DNA of 64,000 bases from Bacillota bacterium. GTDB lineage: Bacteria > Bacillota > Clostridia > Acetivibrionales > DTU013. The translations under genes were made by a program, and so were the position numbers. The stretch lies in NCBI GenBank assembly GCA_023409735.1, contig JAEYRB010000054.1:1-64000 (forward strand), in the 5' to 3' direction. The notes beneath the pieces were generated by a model. That model was given only the letters and a program-made list of their open reading frames with translations, was not told the origin of the DNA and searched no databases. The number at the start of each line of letters is the position of its first letter. Within the stretch, counting starts at the first letter, position 1. Below are positions 34,925-44,561 of the stretch, piece after piece.

Positions 34925-36723
34925 AATGGCTTAATTGGCTTACAGATAAACATCCGCTTACCATTCGTAAAAAGCTGCTGTTCTCCTTCTTCATTCTCAT
35001 CTTTTTGCCGCTCGTGATCCTCGTTGTGGTTTCATACATAAGTGTAACTGGCTCCATGGAGGAAAATATACGTTATGGCGCAGTCCGTTCATTTGAGCAG
35101 GCATACGATATGATCAGCTATCGCATCAATGCAATGATCACCGCTTCCGATGTGGTGTATTTCAATAGCGACGTACAGAATGTATTGAAGCGAGAAAAGA
35201 TACAAACTGATGTGGTGCAGCAGAATATAGATATGCATACGCTGGAGCAATTGCTCAATAATCTGAAAGACGACAATATTGTATACCAATTAAGTTTGTA
35301 TACACCGGGATGGATGATGTTCTCGGATCAAAATGTATCATTCAGAAACTGGGATACGCTGAAAGAAGAACCGGTTTATCAAAGACTTATTGAAAACCGA
35401 GATACAGTCATGTGGCTACCACCCCATGATATCGTCCAAAATGATAATGTGGCCAGAACAGTGAAAGTGATCAGTTTAATGAGGAGAATACGAAATATCG
35501 ACCGTATCGGCGACGTGATCGGCGTGATACAGGTCAGTACCCTGCAAAGCACAATCGAAGATGTGCTCAACCGTGCGAACATCATATATGGAGGAACCGT
35601 CTTTATCCAAAATAAGTCCGGTCAGATCATCTGCACCACCGATGATTCCGCCGTATATCCGTCCATCGATGAAAATGCCAAGTACGACTGGCAAACGGTT
35701 GAGGTGGGTCATGAGCCTTTCCTTATTAATAGCATCCAGATTGCTAATACCGATTGGCATTTGATTGCTACTATCCCGTATAAGGAAATTTATGCCGCCG
35801 GCGACCGCATCCGCAATATCATGCTTCTCTTAGCCTGTCTTTTGGGATTTCTAGCCTTTGGCGCCGCATATATCATTGCCTCGTCCATTACTAAGCGAAT
35901 AACCACGCTGCGGGAAAATATGGAGTATGTTCAGCAAGGCGACTTGGATGTAAGCCTAACGGTGAGGGGGCAGGATGAGATCGACAAGTGTATGAACAGT
36001 TTCAACTATATGTTGGCCGAAATTAAACAATTGATGGCGGAAGAAGAGAAAAGTGGCCGCGCCCTCCGGCGTACTGAACTGGAATTCCTACAAGCCCAGA
36101 TCAACCCCCATTTTCTCTACAATATGCTCGAGCTGATCCACTGGAAAGCGCTGGATCGTAATGCCCCTGAAATATCCACCCTCGCCTTGGATTTGGCAAA
36201 TTTTTATCGCACAGGACTTAGCAAAGGCAAATCGGTTATTTCTCTTGAGAGAGAACTTGAACATGTGAATACGTATGTAAAAATACAAAACATCCGATTT
36301 GATAACCGTTTTGCGTATAGTACGGACATAGAAGAAGAGATGCTCCAGTACGGTGTTCTTAAGATGATATTGCAGCCGCTTGTGGAAAACGCCATCGTGC
36401 ATGGCATTTTAGAGAGCGATACCCCCGTAGGAAACCTTAATCTTGGCGCACATTTACAACATGGGAAAATCGTAATAACAGTGAAAGATGATGGCGTTGG
36501 AATGTCCTCTGAAAAAATTGATATGATTATGTCCGGAACTGATGATTGTGAATTGCGGGGTTATGGAGTAAAAAACATTATACAACGGATAAACCTATGC
36601 TATGGACCCCAATATGGACTGTCGTACGTCTCGGAAGTAGGCGTTGGAACAACTGTAACAGTTACAATACCGGCATGGAAAGAAGAAGACTATACCATTA
36701 TGGGCAATGCGTATATCTCATAA
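34921..36723 (+). CDS. Sensor histidine kinase, YesM type
   Basis: A 600-residue membrane kinase. A first membrane helix (about 19-42) is followed by an extracellular sensor region of about 250 residues (Cache-like), a second helix (about 300-320), a HAMP domain, and the His_kinase module with phospho-acceptor His in LQAQINPHFLYNMLE. The HATPase part shows LQPLVENAIVHG and DDGVGM. It would sense sugars released outside and phosphorylate the YesN-type partner. Coupled to it by the ATGA overlap. Confidence 0.93.
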   Translation: MKWLNWLTDKHPLTIRKKLLFSFFILIFLPLVILVVVSYISVTGSMEENIRYGAVRSFEQAYDMISYRINAMITASDVVYFNSDVQNVLKREKIQTDVVQQNIDMHTLEQLLNNLKDDNIVYQLSLYTPGWMMFSDQNVSFRNWDTLKEEPVYQRLIENRDTVMWLPPHDIVQNDNVARTVKVISLMRRIRNIDRIGDVIGVIQVSTLQSTIEDVLNRANIIYGGTVFIQNKSGQIICTTDDSAVYPSIDENAKYDWQTVEVGHEPFLINSIQIANTDWHLIATIPYKEIYAAGDRIRNIMLLLACLLGFLAFGAAYIIASSITKRITTLRENMEYVQQGDLDVSLTVRGQDEIDKCMNSFNYMLAEIKQLMAEEEKSGRALRRTELEFLQAQINPHFLYNMLELIHWKALDRNAPEISTLALDLANFYRTGLSKGKSVISLERELEHVNTYVKIQNIRFDNRFAYSTDIEEEMLQYGVLKMILQPLVENAIVHGILESDTPVGNLNLGAHLQHGKIVITVKDDGVGMSSEKIDMIMSGTDDCELRGYGVKNIIQRINLCYGPQYGLSYVSEVGVGTTVTVTIPAWKEEDYTIMGNAYIS

Positions 36724-36827
36724 ATTTGTGCTTTCCTGATTGAATTTTTCATAAGCTACTAAACACTATACCTACTTTATTGACCACAATAAAATTATCT
36801 CACGATTATATAATTTTAACTAGACCA

Positions 36828-36914
36828 TCGGCCAACGCCATTAATAAAAGTCTCGGAGGCATCGAGCCCCCGAGACTTTTTGCTGTAGCCCTTCGGCCAA
36901 CGCCATTAATAAAA
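36828..36914 (+). repeat. 22-bp perfect direct repeat flanking a terminator
   Basis: TCGGCCAACGCCATTAATAA plus two more A occurs at 36828-36849 and again at 36893-36914, 65 nt apart. Between the copies lies an intrinsic terminator. The repeat sits at the right edge of the higher-GC island. Confidence 0.8.
36846..36881 (+). terminator. Intrinsic terminator at the island's right edge
   Basis: An 11-bp stem (AAAAGTCTCGG 36846-36856, CCGAGACTTTT 36870-36880) with T run; it fits yesM on the plus strand and, through its A run, the OFA gene on the minus strand. Confidence 0.85.
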
Positions 36915-36993
36915 TCCCTAGAATCATTACAACTCCAAGGATTTCATTTAACTGGCTATGATAAGAAGAATTGAGCCTCCTGCCTATAGTTGC

Positions 36994-38280
36994 TTACAAA
37001 GCGGTACCATTACTTTCTGTAATCTTTAATGCCTTCTGTTTTGGAGCCTTTAGCAGTAATATAATCACAAATCCCAAAGCCGCAGCAATTCCTGCTATTA
37101 AAAATGCTGTAGAGAATTGTTTGATCGCACTAAAATATGCGATGATATAGGAAGATGCCACAGCACCTACACCAAAGCCAAGAAGAACCATTCCATAGTT
37201 TTGAGCGGCATTCCTTGTTCCCCAGAAATCAGCTGATAAGGCCGGGAATACACCCAGATATCCCCCATACGAAAAGCCAATAACAGCTATAACAAAGAGC
37301 ATGAGATACGCTTTAACAAACGACATTAAAATAATGGATACTGCTGTGATTATCAGAAGAAGCAGCAATGTATTCTTCCTTCCTAATTTATCCGAAGCCC
37401 AGCCCCAGAAAAGACGACCGAAGGAATTGCAACCGGAAATGATCATTACCCCTGCAATTGCAGCTTCCTTTGTCAGTCCGCTGTCAGGCTGCAGCCCCAG
37501 TATCTTCGCCATAGGAATCATCATAGAGCCTGCTGCTGTAGCGCACATTAAAGCAAATGTCACCATGTAAAACTGAGGTGTCTTTAAAACTTCCATAGGC
37601 ATGAAATTCTGAACAACAATTCCATCCTTGGGTGCCGGAGGTGTCCATCCTTCTGGCTTGAAACCCTCCGGTGGATTCTTAATAAATAATGCTCCTGCCG
37701 TTGTTACAATAATGAATATTATCCCAAAAACTGCAAAGGTGCTCAATACATCATTGCCATCATTCCTCTTTATCAGAGCTTCCGCAACAGGAGTAAACAC
37801 AAGGCCTCCAAAACCAAGTGCTGAAACGATTATTCCGGTAACAAGGCCTCTTTTATCCGGAAACCATTTCTGGCAAATAGCAATGGTTGTTGTATAAACC
37901 ATTCCCATACCAAACCCACCTAATATGCCATATGTAAGCCATAATAGCCAGGGTGTGGCTTGAGTTGTAAATTGCGCCAGGAAAAAGCCGACTCCCAGAA
38001 CAACTCCTCCTGAGATAATTACCGGTCTTGGGTTCTTCATCCTGTCCTGGATTCTTCCGCCGATTGTACTTCCTATGGTTAATACTCCAAGCAACAGGGC
38101 ATAAGCTAGGGTTCCATAAGTGGCAGGCCAATTAAACATTGCATTCGGAGTTGAAGTAGTAATAATAAGATATGACTGGAATACGCTCCAGATATATGCT
38201 GTACCAAGGCACATTTGAATAGCTATACTTGCAATAACCGGTATCCATCGGTAAAATTTCCTCACTGAAGTGTTAGTCAT
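36994..38280 (-). CDS. OFA-family major facilitator (oxalate/formate antiporter-like)
   Basis: A membrane protein of about 428 residues with 12 predicted helices, belonging to the OFA family of the MFS. The N-terminal IQMCLGTAYIWSVFQ, the GGFGMGMVYTTTIA segment and the RDE-type loop after helix 2 (GGRIQDRMKNPRPV) are family marks. OFA members move small carboxylates, but the substrate is not fixed. ATG 38280 is chosen because GGGGG lies 8 nt upstream; the earlier ATG at 38313 has no site. It is monocistronic. Confidence 0.9.
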   Translation of the reverse strand: MTNTSVRKFYRWIPVIASIAIQMCLGTAYIWSVFQSYLIITTSTPNAMFNWPATYGTLAYALLLGVLTIGSTIGGRIQDRMKNPRPVIISGGVVLGVGFFLAQFTTQATPWLLWLTYGILGGFGMGMVYTTTIAICQKWFPDKRGLVTGIIVSALGFGGLVFTPVAEALIKRNDGNDVLSTFAVFGIIFIIVTTAGALFIKNPPEGFKPEGWTPPAPKDGIVVQNFMPMEVLKTPQFYMVTFALMCATAAGSMMIPMAKILGLQPDSGLTKEAAIAGVMIISGCNSFGRLFWGWASDKLGRKNTLLLLLIITAVSIILMSFVKAYLMLFVIAVIGFSYGGYLGVFPALSADFWGTRNAAQNYGMVLLGFGVGAVASSYIIAYFSAIKQFSTAFLIAGIAAALGFVIILLLKAPKQKALKITESNGTAL

Positions 38281-38410
38281 TATGTAGTCCCCCTTGTTTG
38301 AATTGTAATACAATACTAATGAATTTTATTTCCATCTGCAATAACTGATTGGCATAAGGGTCAAAATGGTGAAAAAAACAGGAAGTGAAAGCATAAAAAC
38401 ATAAAGATAC

Positions 38411-38453
38411 AAAAAAAAATCCTTAGAACCACTGCGATTCTAAGGATTTTTTT
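38411..38453 (-). terminator. Intrinsic terminator after tRNA-Thr
   Basis: A perfect 13-bp inverted repeat (AAAATCCTTAGAA, TTCTAAGGATTTT) with A run on the left, so it ends minus-strand transcripts just after the tRNA; the T run on the right allows the other direction too. Confidence 0.85.
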
Positions 38454-38456
38454 ATC

Positions 38457-38531
38457 TGGAGCTGGTGGTCAGAATTGAACTGACAACCTGCGGTTTACGA
38501 TACCGCTGCTCTGCCATTGAGCCACACCAGC
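38457..38531 (-). tRNA. tRNA-Thr (CGT)
   Basis: A 75-nt cloverleaf on the minus strand, with 5' GCTGGTG pairing with CACCAGC, D stem GCTC/GAGC, anticodon stem GCGGT/ACCGC with loop ATCGTAA (anticodon CGT, threonine ACG codon), the T loop TTCAATT, and an encoded CCA. Confidence 0.95.
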
Positions 38532-38737
38532 ATATATGTGAAGGTGGAACTTCCGGCCCTCGTTTTCACTTTGGGCACAACCTGCTTATTTACATTATCA
38601 ATAACCACAGGCTGTGCATTTCCGAAAAGTCACATCACATATATTAATACTAAAAAAGTCAGTTGTCAATACCGTCTATGGGGCCTATACCGCGTACAAA
38701 TGCCCTGCTTACGGCATTTTGCGATTGGCTATTTATG

Positions 38738-40042
38738 CTACTTAACAAGCCTTTTTGAAGCTGCGCGCACCTCAAACATGATACGTTCCTCATCCAGATT
38801 CTTGAGCTCATGCTTTTCCATCAGTATATTACCGTCCACAATTACCGTATCCACATCACTGCCATGGGCACAATACACTATTGCTGAATATGCGTCATTA
38901 AGCGGGCAAAGATGAGGCTTATCTGTATCAAGAAGTACGATATCAGCCTTCAATCCTTCTTTTAAAACACCTGTATCAGCAAAGCCTGCTGCTTTTGCAC
39001 CATTTTCGGTGGCCATTGTAAATGCCTGTCTGGCATTTACAAGCAAAGGATCCTGAGCCGCTCCCTTGTGGATCAATGCGGCCAAATTCATTTCCTCAAA
39101 CATATCCAGGTTATTATTGCTTGCCGCACCGTCAGTTCCAAGGCTCACATTGATGCCTCTTGAAAGCATTTCCGGCACAGGTGAAATGCCACTTCCAAGC
39201 TTAAGGTTGCTTGTTGGATTATGAACAGCGTTAATTTTCCTTGAGGCTAATATCTTCATATCCTCATCTGATACATGGACAAGATGCGCCCCGATTACAG
39301 GAACATCAAAAATACCTGTATCAACACAAAGCTCCACCGGCGATTTACCATACTGCTCAAAGCTTTCCCTGCGCTCCTTTGCGGTTTCCAGCAGATGTAT
39401 GTGAATTCCTGTGCCAAGCTCCTTTGCCAGGGCAGCAGAACGCCTGAGGTTTTCATTATTGAACAGATATGTGGAATGTACCTCCACATAAATCTTTATT
39501 CTTCCGTTTGATGTGTGATTCCATGTCTTAAAATAATCCCTGCAGGTATCAAAGGTATCAACGACTGGCTTCTCACTGTCTGAATGGAATTCTACAGGGC
39601 TTCTAGATATGTTTGCCCTAAGTCCAGATTCAGTTAGCGCCTTTGCCACATGATCCATGTGAAGATACATATCACATATGGTTGTTGTGCCTGACTTTAT
39701 CATTTCAGCGGCTCCAAGAAGCGTACCCCAATACACATCCTCGTCCGTCATTCTGTTTTCCATAGGAAAAATCGTATCAAACAGCCATTTATCAAGTGGC
39801 AGGTCGTTTGCTCCATTTCTCATAAGCGTCATGCTGCAGTGCGTATGGGCATTTACGAGTCCCGGCATAGCAAGCATATGTCTGCCGCTTATTGTTTTGT
39901 CGGCCTTAAAGCTTTCAGGAATACTGCCGGTTGGTCTTATAAAGGAAATTATGTTTTCTTCGATACCGATATCCACGTTTTCAATATACCCGTTATCAAA
40001 GTCCTTTGATACTGCGTCAACATTTTTAACTAAAATATTCAT
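38738..40042 (-). CDS. mtaD: 5-methylthioadenosine/S-adenosylhomocysteine deaminase family amidohydrolase
   Basis: A 434-residue amidohydrolase of the MtaD/DadD group, zinc-dependent enzymes that deaminate S-adenosylhomocysteine, methylthioadenosine or 5'-deoxyadenosine. Metal ligands are visible in GLVNAHTHCSMTLMR, HLLETAKER (His), GAHLVHV and the Asp in LGTDGAASNNNLDMF. Length is typical. It lies 260 nt downstream of ahcY on the same strand, so both act on SAH. The gene symbol follows family usage; the preferred substrate is not decided by sequence. Confidence 0.9.
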   Translation of the reverse strand: MNILVKNVDAVSKDFDNGYIENVDIGIEENIISFIRPTGSIPESFKADKTISGRHMLAMPGLVNAHTHCSMTLMRNGANDLPLDKWLFDTIFPMENRMTDEDVYWGTLLGAAEMIKSGTTTICDMYLHMDHVAKALTESGLRANISRSPVEFHSDSEKPVVDTFDTCRDYFKTWNHTSNGRIKIYVEVHSTYLFNNENLRRSAALAKELGTGIHIHLLETAKERRESFEQYGKSPVELCVDTGIFDVPVIGAHLVHVSDEDMKILASRKINAVHNPTSNLKLGSGISPVPEMLSRGINVSLGTDGAASNNNLDMFEEMNLAALIHKGAAQDPLLVNARQAFTMATENGAKAAGFADTGVLKEGLKADIVLLDTDKPHLCPLNDAYSAIVYCAHGSDVDTVIVDGNILMEKHELKNLDEERIMFEVRAASKRLVK

Positions 40043-40261
40043 TCTGTTCTTCTCCTATACTGCATATTCAAATATATTGCATATGTGTGAGGCTTTATTA
40101 TTCTATCTCGTCTTAAAGTTTATTCGCAAATGCTAAAGTAATGCCATAAATACTAAGCTTGTATCACTTTTGCCAATGTTATATTAGAAATTCCAAACCC
40201 AATGCATTCATTAAGATACAAGAGCAAAGCCTTAATCTCTTGTGTCAAGGCTATATAACAA

Positions 40262-40290
40262 GAGGCTGCTTTTCGGGCAGCCCCTTTGTC
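40262..40290 (-). terminator. Probable terminator of ahcY
   Basis: GGCTGC (40264-40269) pairs with GCAGCC (40277-40282) and on the minus strand is followed by TCTTGTTATAT. The T run is interrupted, so strength is uncertain. Confidence 0.5.
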
Positions 40291-40302
40291 AATCAAAATT
40301 AA

Positions 40303-41565
40303 TCAGGTCCCACTCTGCCATGATGACAGATACTTGATCTGCTCTTCAGTGAGCTGATCTATTTCAACACCCATGGACTTAAGCTTAAGTCTGGCAATCT
40401 CATGATCAAGCTCCTGGGGCATCAGATAAACCTTGTTTTCCATTTTGGACGCGTTTTTAACGATATACTCTGCGCCCAATGCCTGATTTGCGAAGCTCAT
40501 GTCCATAACTACTGCCGGATGTCCTTCAGCCGCTGACAGATTCAGCAGCCTGCCTTCAGCCAGCAGGAATACCTTTCTGCCATCCTTCATTGTATATTCC
40601 TCAACGAAATCACGAACTGTTCTCTTGGAAGAGGACAGCTTCTCTATAGCCGTTATATTGATCTCATCATTGAAATGTCCCGAATTTGCTATGACAATTC
40701 CATCCTTTGCAACCTTGATATGCTTCTCATCAACAACATTAAGATCGCCGGTAACAGTGATAACAATATCTGCAAATTTAATGGCATCCTCTAGCTTCAT
40801 TACCCTGAAGCCTTCCATAACAGCCTCTAATGCCTTAACAGGATCCACCTCTGTTACTATTACATCAGCACCCATTCCCTTGGCTCTCATTGCAAGGCCC
40901 TTTCCACACCAGCCATAGCCGCAGACAACAAAGCTTTTACCGGAGATAAGTATATTAGTTGCTCTGAATAGGCCGTCAAGGGTACTTTGTCCTGTACCAT
41001 ACCTATTATCAAACAAATGCTTGGTATCGGAATCATTAACTGCAATTATCGGTACCTTTAGAGCGTTTTCCTTTTCCATACTCTTAAGCCTGACTACGCC
41101 GGTGGTTGTTTCCTCAGTGCCGCCGATAACATTTTTTAAGTATGTGCCGCCATATTCCTTATGAAGAAGTCCAACCAAATCACAGCCATCGTCCTGCGTC
41201 ATTTGAGGGCCATGCTCAATTGCAGCCAATAGATGCTTATAATAGGTGTCTCTATCCTCACCCTTAATTGCAAATACAGGTATTCCGTAATCAACAACAA
41301 GAGAAGCAGCAACATCATCCTGAGTAGAAAGTGGGTTTGACGCGCACAAAACAAGGTCTGCTCCTCCCTCCTTCAATGTCCTCACCAGGTTTGCCGTCTC
41401 AGTAGTTACATGAAGACAACATGACATCTTTATGCCCTCTAACGGTTTTTCCTTAGCAAATCTTTCTCTAATCAGTTTCAGTACAGGCATTTGATTATCT
41501 GCCCATTCAATTCGCAGTTTTCCTTTTGGTGCAAGAGCTTTGTCCTTAATATCACATTTCACCAT
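40303..41565 (-). CDS. ahcY: Adenosylhomocysteinase
   Basis: A 421-residue SAH hydrolase that splits S-adenosylhomocysteine to adenosine and homocysteine and so keeps methyltransferases active. The NAD-binding motif VVCGYGWCGKGLAMRAKGMG and the signatures HVTTETANLVRTL and IANSGHFNDEI are present. It is of the shorter form common in anaerobes and archaea. ATG 41565 has GGAGG 8 nt upstream; upstream in-frame ATGs lack a site. It lies between the methyltransferase gene and the deaminase gene. Confidence 0.95.
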   Translation of the reverse strand: MVKCDIKDKALAPKGKLRIEWADNQMPVLKLIRERFAKEKPLEGIKMSCCLHVTTETANLVRTLKEGGADLVLCASNPLSTQDDVAASLVVDYGIPVFAIKGEDRDTYYKHLLAAIEHGPQMTQDDGCDLVGLLHKEYGGTYLKNVIGGTEETTTGVVRLKSMEKENALKVPIIAVNDSDTKHLFDNRYGTGQSTLDGLFRATNILISGKSFVVCGYGWCGKGLAMRAKGMGADVIVTEVDPVKALEAVMEGFRVMKLEDAIKFADIVITVTGDLNVVDEKHIKVAKDGIVIANSGHFNDEINITAIEKLSSSKRTVRDFVEEYTMKDGRKVFLLAEGRLLNLSAAEGHPAVVMDMSFANQALGAEYIVKNASKMENKVYLMPQELDHEIARLKLKSMGVEIDQLTEEQIKYLSSWQSGT

Positions 41566-41961
41566 TACATAGTCCTCCAAAATCATTTTATTGTTTATTA
41601 TCATTCAGCTATCTGCTTGTTTAATAATCCATCACATAACATAACTCATACATAACTTGCAGTGTAAATAATGATGTTTTCTAGATAATCCATACATAAT
41701 GCTGTTATACTTCTCTGGTATACTTCGCATCAATCTCTACCCTATTCTTTCCGCATTTCAATCAAATCATAACAATATTCCTTGTCTTTGCAGCATCAGC
41801 TAACATTAAGAAATGTACATCATACAGCTTTTTTATACTTTCATGTGCTTCTTATGGTTTGGCACTACCCTATGACACTTTGCCATACTCATAATTACCT
41901 GTAACCGCTCTGTGCCGTCGAGCGGCTAATAATACTTGGTTTAGCTTTGCACCGCTTTAAT
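41566..41961. other. Intergenic leader region upstream of ahcY
   Basis: About 400 nt without a convincing gene. It contains a hairpin CCGCTC...GAGCGG (41908-41928) and a run of TTATGT repeats on the minus strand close to ahcY (around 41636-41660). I looked for SAM or SAH riboswitch cores and did not recognise one. Confidence 0.4.
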
Positions 41962-42762
41962 CTACTTTTCTGCTATAACTATAAATATTCCTTCATCAGC
42001 TTTTTTTGCCGATGGCTTTTTATTAATAATCTCAACCTTAATGTTCTTAAATCCGCATTTTTCAAACCAACCTTTGACTTCTCTCTGTGAAAAACCGGGC
42101 CAAGTGTCATGCATCTTATTTTTAAAGTCTAAGTTGCCATGCTCTCTCAAGTCCGCCAAAAACGCCTTGCCGCCAGGCTTTAGTACCCTGTACATTTCTC
42201 TTATTGCAAGCAGTGGCTGCTCAATATGGTGTAAAAACATATTTGCACATATAACATCAGCGCTTTCATCTTCTATAGGCATATCACAGCCGTCGCTCTC
42301 AATAGTCTCAATATTTTTAATGCCGCTCTCCTGAGCCTTATTAATGAGCGTCTTTAGCATTTCGCCTGAAATATCAACAGCTAGTACCTTATTAACTTTT
42401 GTTGCAGCAGATCGAGCCAGATAACCGTCACCGGTACCTATATCGATAAGCATAGCGTCATTTTTCAGAAGTCCCGATTCTGTAAGCCTTCCAACAACCT
42501 CGTCATCATAATAGCCGCCTCTTATTGCATCCCATTCAGGTGCAACCTTATCAAAAAACTCTCTTGCATCGCTTTCACTTGACGAATATTGCTGTGAGTC
42601 CCCCGACGCGAGCCATTGAACCAATGCTTCCGAACTAAATCTCCATTCTCTGCCAATTTTTCTTGCAGGTACCTTCTCTTCTTTTAACAGCTTAATAAAG
42701 GTTTTTACACTGACATTGAAAAATTCAGCCGCCTCTTCCATGTTAAGGATTTCCTTATTCAT
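41962..42762 (-). CDS. Helix-turn-helix/SAM methyltransferase fusion
   Basis: The 266-residue product joins an N-terminal excisionase/MerR-like DNA-binding domain (residues 1-55, NMEEAAEFFNVSVKTFIKLL ... GREWRF) to a class I methyltransferase (motif I IDIGTGDGYLA, acidic end of strand 2 VLAVDIS, then VLKPGGKAFLADL). Its target may be a small molecule, with the HTH part giving self-regulation or control of the SAH genes next to it. The N-terminal site order is normal, and the start ATG 42762 has an AGGAGA site. Substrate unknown. Confidence 0.85.
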   Translation of the reverse strand: MNKEILNMEEAAEFFNVSVKTFIKLLKEEKVPARKIGREWRFSSEALVQWLASGDSQQYSSSESDAREFFDKVAPEWDAIRGGYYDDEVVGRLTESGLLKNDAMLIDIGTGDGYLARSAATKVNKVLAVDISGEMLKTLINKAQESGIKNIETIESDGCDMPIEDESADVICANMFLHHIEQPLLAIREMYRVLKPGGKAFLADLREHGNLDFKNKMHDTWPGFSQREVKGWFEKCGFKNIKVEIINKKPSAKKADEGIFIVIAEK

Positions 42763-42807
42763 ATGGATACTCTCCTGATAATAGCGTTACTTTTACTTAA
42801 AAACGAG

Positions 42808-42841
42808 AAAAAAAGTGCTGATGTTTATATTCTACATCAGC
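42808..42841 (-). terminator. Intrinsic terminator of the lipoprotein gene
   Basis: GCTGATGT (42817-42824) pairs with ACATCAGC (42834-42841); on the minus strand it is followed by ACTTTTTTTC. Confidence 0.85.
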
Positions 42842-42945
42842 CTTTATTTTTATTCAACAATCAATTCCATCTAATTTCATTCTAAGTACACTTTTATTGT
42901 ATCCAAATACATTTAAGTCATGACAAAATGCTAACATATGCAATT

Positions 42946-43938
42946 CTACTTTAATGAATCGATTTGTATTTGGGCAACCTTGTTATCCTCAATTACTACA
43001 GTGAAAAGCTCATAGCCTTTATATGTATATCCCCACGCGTTATCACTCACATTATCAGCTTTTCCGTACAACTCTTCAAGTCTTTTCACGCTGTCTCCAA
43101 CCTTCAGACCTCTTGGAGTTGCATACTTTGAACTAATTACATTTACTGTATAAACTGCGTTATCAACAATATATATTTGTGTATCGTCACTAAAGCTAAG
43201 AAGCTTTGCATCTGTTCCTCCAAGCTCGTCCATATCTTCTGTAACAGGCTCCTCACCCATAATGCTCATCAATTCATCATAATTAATTCCAATTTTAATA
43301 TCTCCCAGCATCAGATCATCAGGACTTATGGAGCTTTTTTCGTCCAGCTCATAGCCAAAGCTTTCTTTAGTTGTTCTTATACTGCTTGCAATATAGCTTA
43401 TAATTTCTTCGTTTTGTTCTATCCATTGATTATTTTCATTAGCGTTTACATAAAATATAATGTAGCAGTCTCCATCAGGTCTGACATAACATAATTTGCT
43501 CTTTGAAATGATTATTTTCTTCGCTGAACATTCATCTCTTAATGTGAAATCTTCTATTGTCCCATCTTTACCTGCCAATGATGCATAAAATGCATCCTCT
43601 GTTTTGTCAGCAAGGCATCCGCCCATTTCTATCAATATGTTCTTGTCGTCATTAATAATAGAATATATGTACCCATCATCAGAATTGTCAACTGCAGACC
43701 ACGTGGTCGGTATGTCGAACCAAAAGGCGAATATTTCATGACTTGCAGTCTTGTAGTCGGGATTATAGGTTGGATAAAACTTTATTTCTCCGTCAATCGT
43801 CTTTGATGCTGTGTCTTTATCTATTCCACTGTCTTCTATTGTATCTTGTGATGCTCCAATATCATTCTCTGTGGCTGTCCTTCCGCACCCTGTCAGAAGC
43901 ATTAACGCCAATAATAAAAATATAATTGATTTTCTCAT
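42946..43938 (-). CDS. Lipoprotein of unknown function
   Basis: The product (about 330 residues) is a lipoprotein with lipobox LMLLTGCGRT (lipidated Cys near residue 18). The middle part (about 55-190) looks like a PsbP/DUF1795-type domain (FWFDIPTTWSAVDNSDDGY), and the C-terminal part (about 210-330) is a SmpA/BamE-like or copper-amine-oxidase-like small repeat region (GDIKIGINYDELMSIMG ... GLKVGDSVKRLEELYG, two similar halves). ATG 43938 is preferred since GAGGG lies 9 nt upstream. Role unknown; it is monocistronic. Confidence 0.75.
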   Translation of the reverse strand: MRKSIIFLLLALMLLTGCGRTATENDIGASQDTIEDSGIDKDTASKTIDGEIKFYPTYNPDYKTASHEIFAFWFDIPTTWSAVDNSDDGYIYSIINDDKNILIEMGGCLADKTEDAFYASLAGKDGTIEDFTLRDECSAKKIIISKSKLCYVRPDGDCYIIFYVNANENNQWIEQNEEIISYIASSIRTTKESFGYELDEKSSISPDDLMLGDIKIGINYDELMSIMGEEPVTEDMDELGGTDAKLLSFSDDTQIYIVDNAVYTVNVISSKYATPRGLKVGDSVKRLEELYGKADNVSDNAWGYTYKGYELFTVVIEDNKVAQIQIDSLK

Positions 43939-44023
43939 TTGCATGTACCCTCTTTTTCCTTAAAGTAATTCGCCGTATACGTTTTCGGTCCTTCTGAAAT
44001 GTCAGCACGTCAGCTAAAATTCT

Positions 44024-44193
44024 TATAACGAGGCATTTTTATCTCAAGGCCTCATGTGTTATAATCGGCCATGTGCATTTCGGCTTTAGCCGAAAATTTC
44101 GCACGGCCATAAATTCCGCCGGAGACATATAATATCCTCATTTATGAGGATATTATATCATATATTACATTTGCAATATAGCCTTTGCTATAT
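44024..44193. repeat. Cluster of four consecutive hairpins
   Basis: Four inverted repeats follow each other: 44024-44063 (TATAAC-GAGGC ... GCCTC-GTTATA), 44067-44108 (GGCC, GTGC, TTTCGGC with loop TTTA and matching right arms), a perfect 15-bp palindrome 44127-44158 (TATCCTCATTTATGAGGATA core) and 44176-44193 (ATATAGC/GCTATAT). No open frame covers them. They could be a REP/MITE-like repeat or a structured RNA; orientation is not known. The remaining 43945-44561 holds no gene I can support. Confidence 0.6.
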
Positions 44194-44561
44194 GGTTAAT
44201 AACTTCAGCATGTCAGGAAGAATCGGTTTGAATAATCAAGTAAAGCATGTAGTATGGATAATAATACCAATTGTATAGATAATAGAATACATTAAGGAAA
44301 CTATCATGTTGAATCATTTGGGTCTGGTATGTTTTATATTCGGTTTAGCTTTGTTTTTATACTTATACGAGTATGGTTGATAATGACAAATTACATTGGA
44401 AATAAGTTTAGGAAACTAAATAAATTTGCTTTCAAGAAATAGTTAAACAGCAAAGTGTCCATTCTATAGGGAACATTTTATAATTGCAAATCGTAAATGT
44501 ACCTGAAAACTTACCGTTATAACACTTAAAGCCCCTGCTACGCAAAGGCTTTTACGAAATG

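Noticed and set aside
38532..38737. Possible RNA gene upstream of tRNA-Thr
   Set aside because: No cloverleaf or strong inverted repeat was found; probably only the tRNA promoter region.
41566..41961. SAM or SAH riboswitch upstream of ahcY
   Set aside because: None of the conserved cores was recognisable on the minus strand; only an isolated small hairpin and TTATGT repeats.
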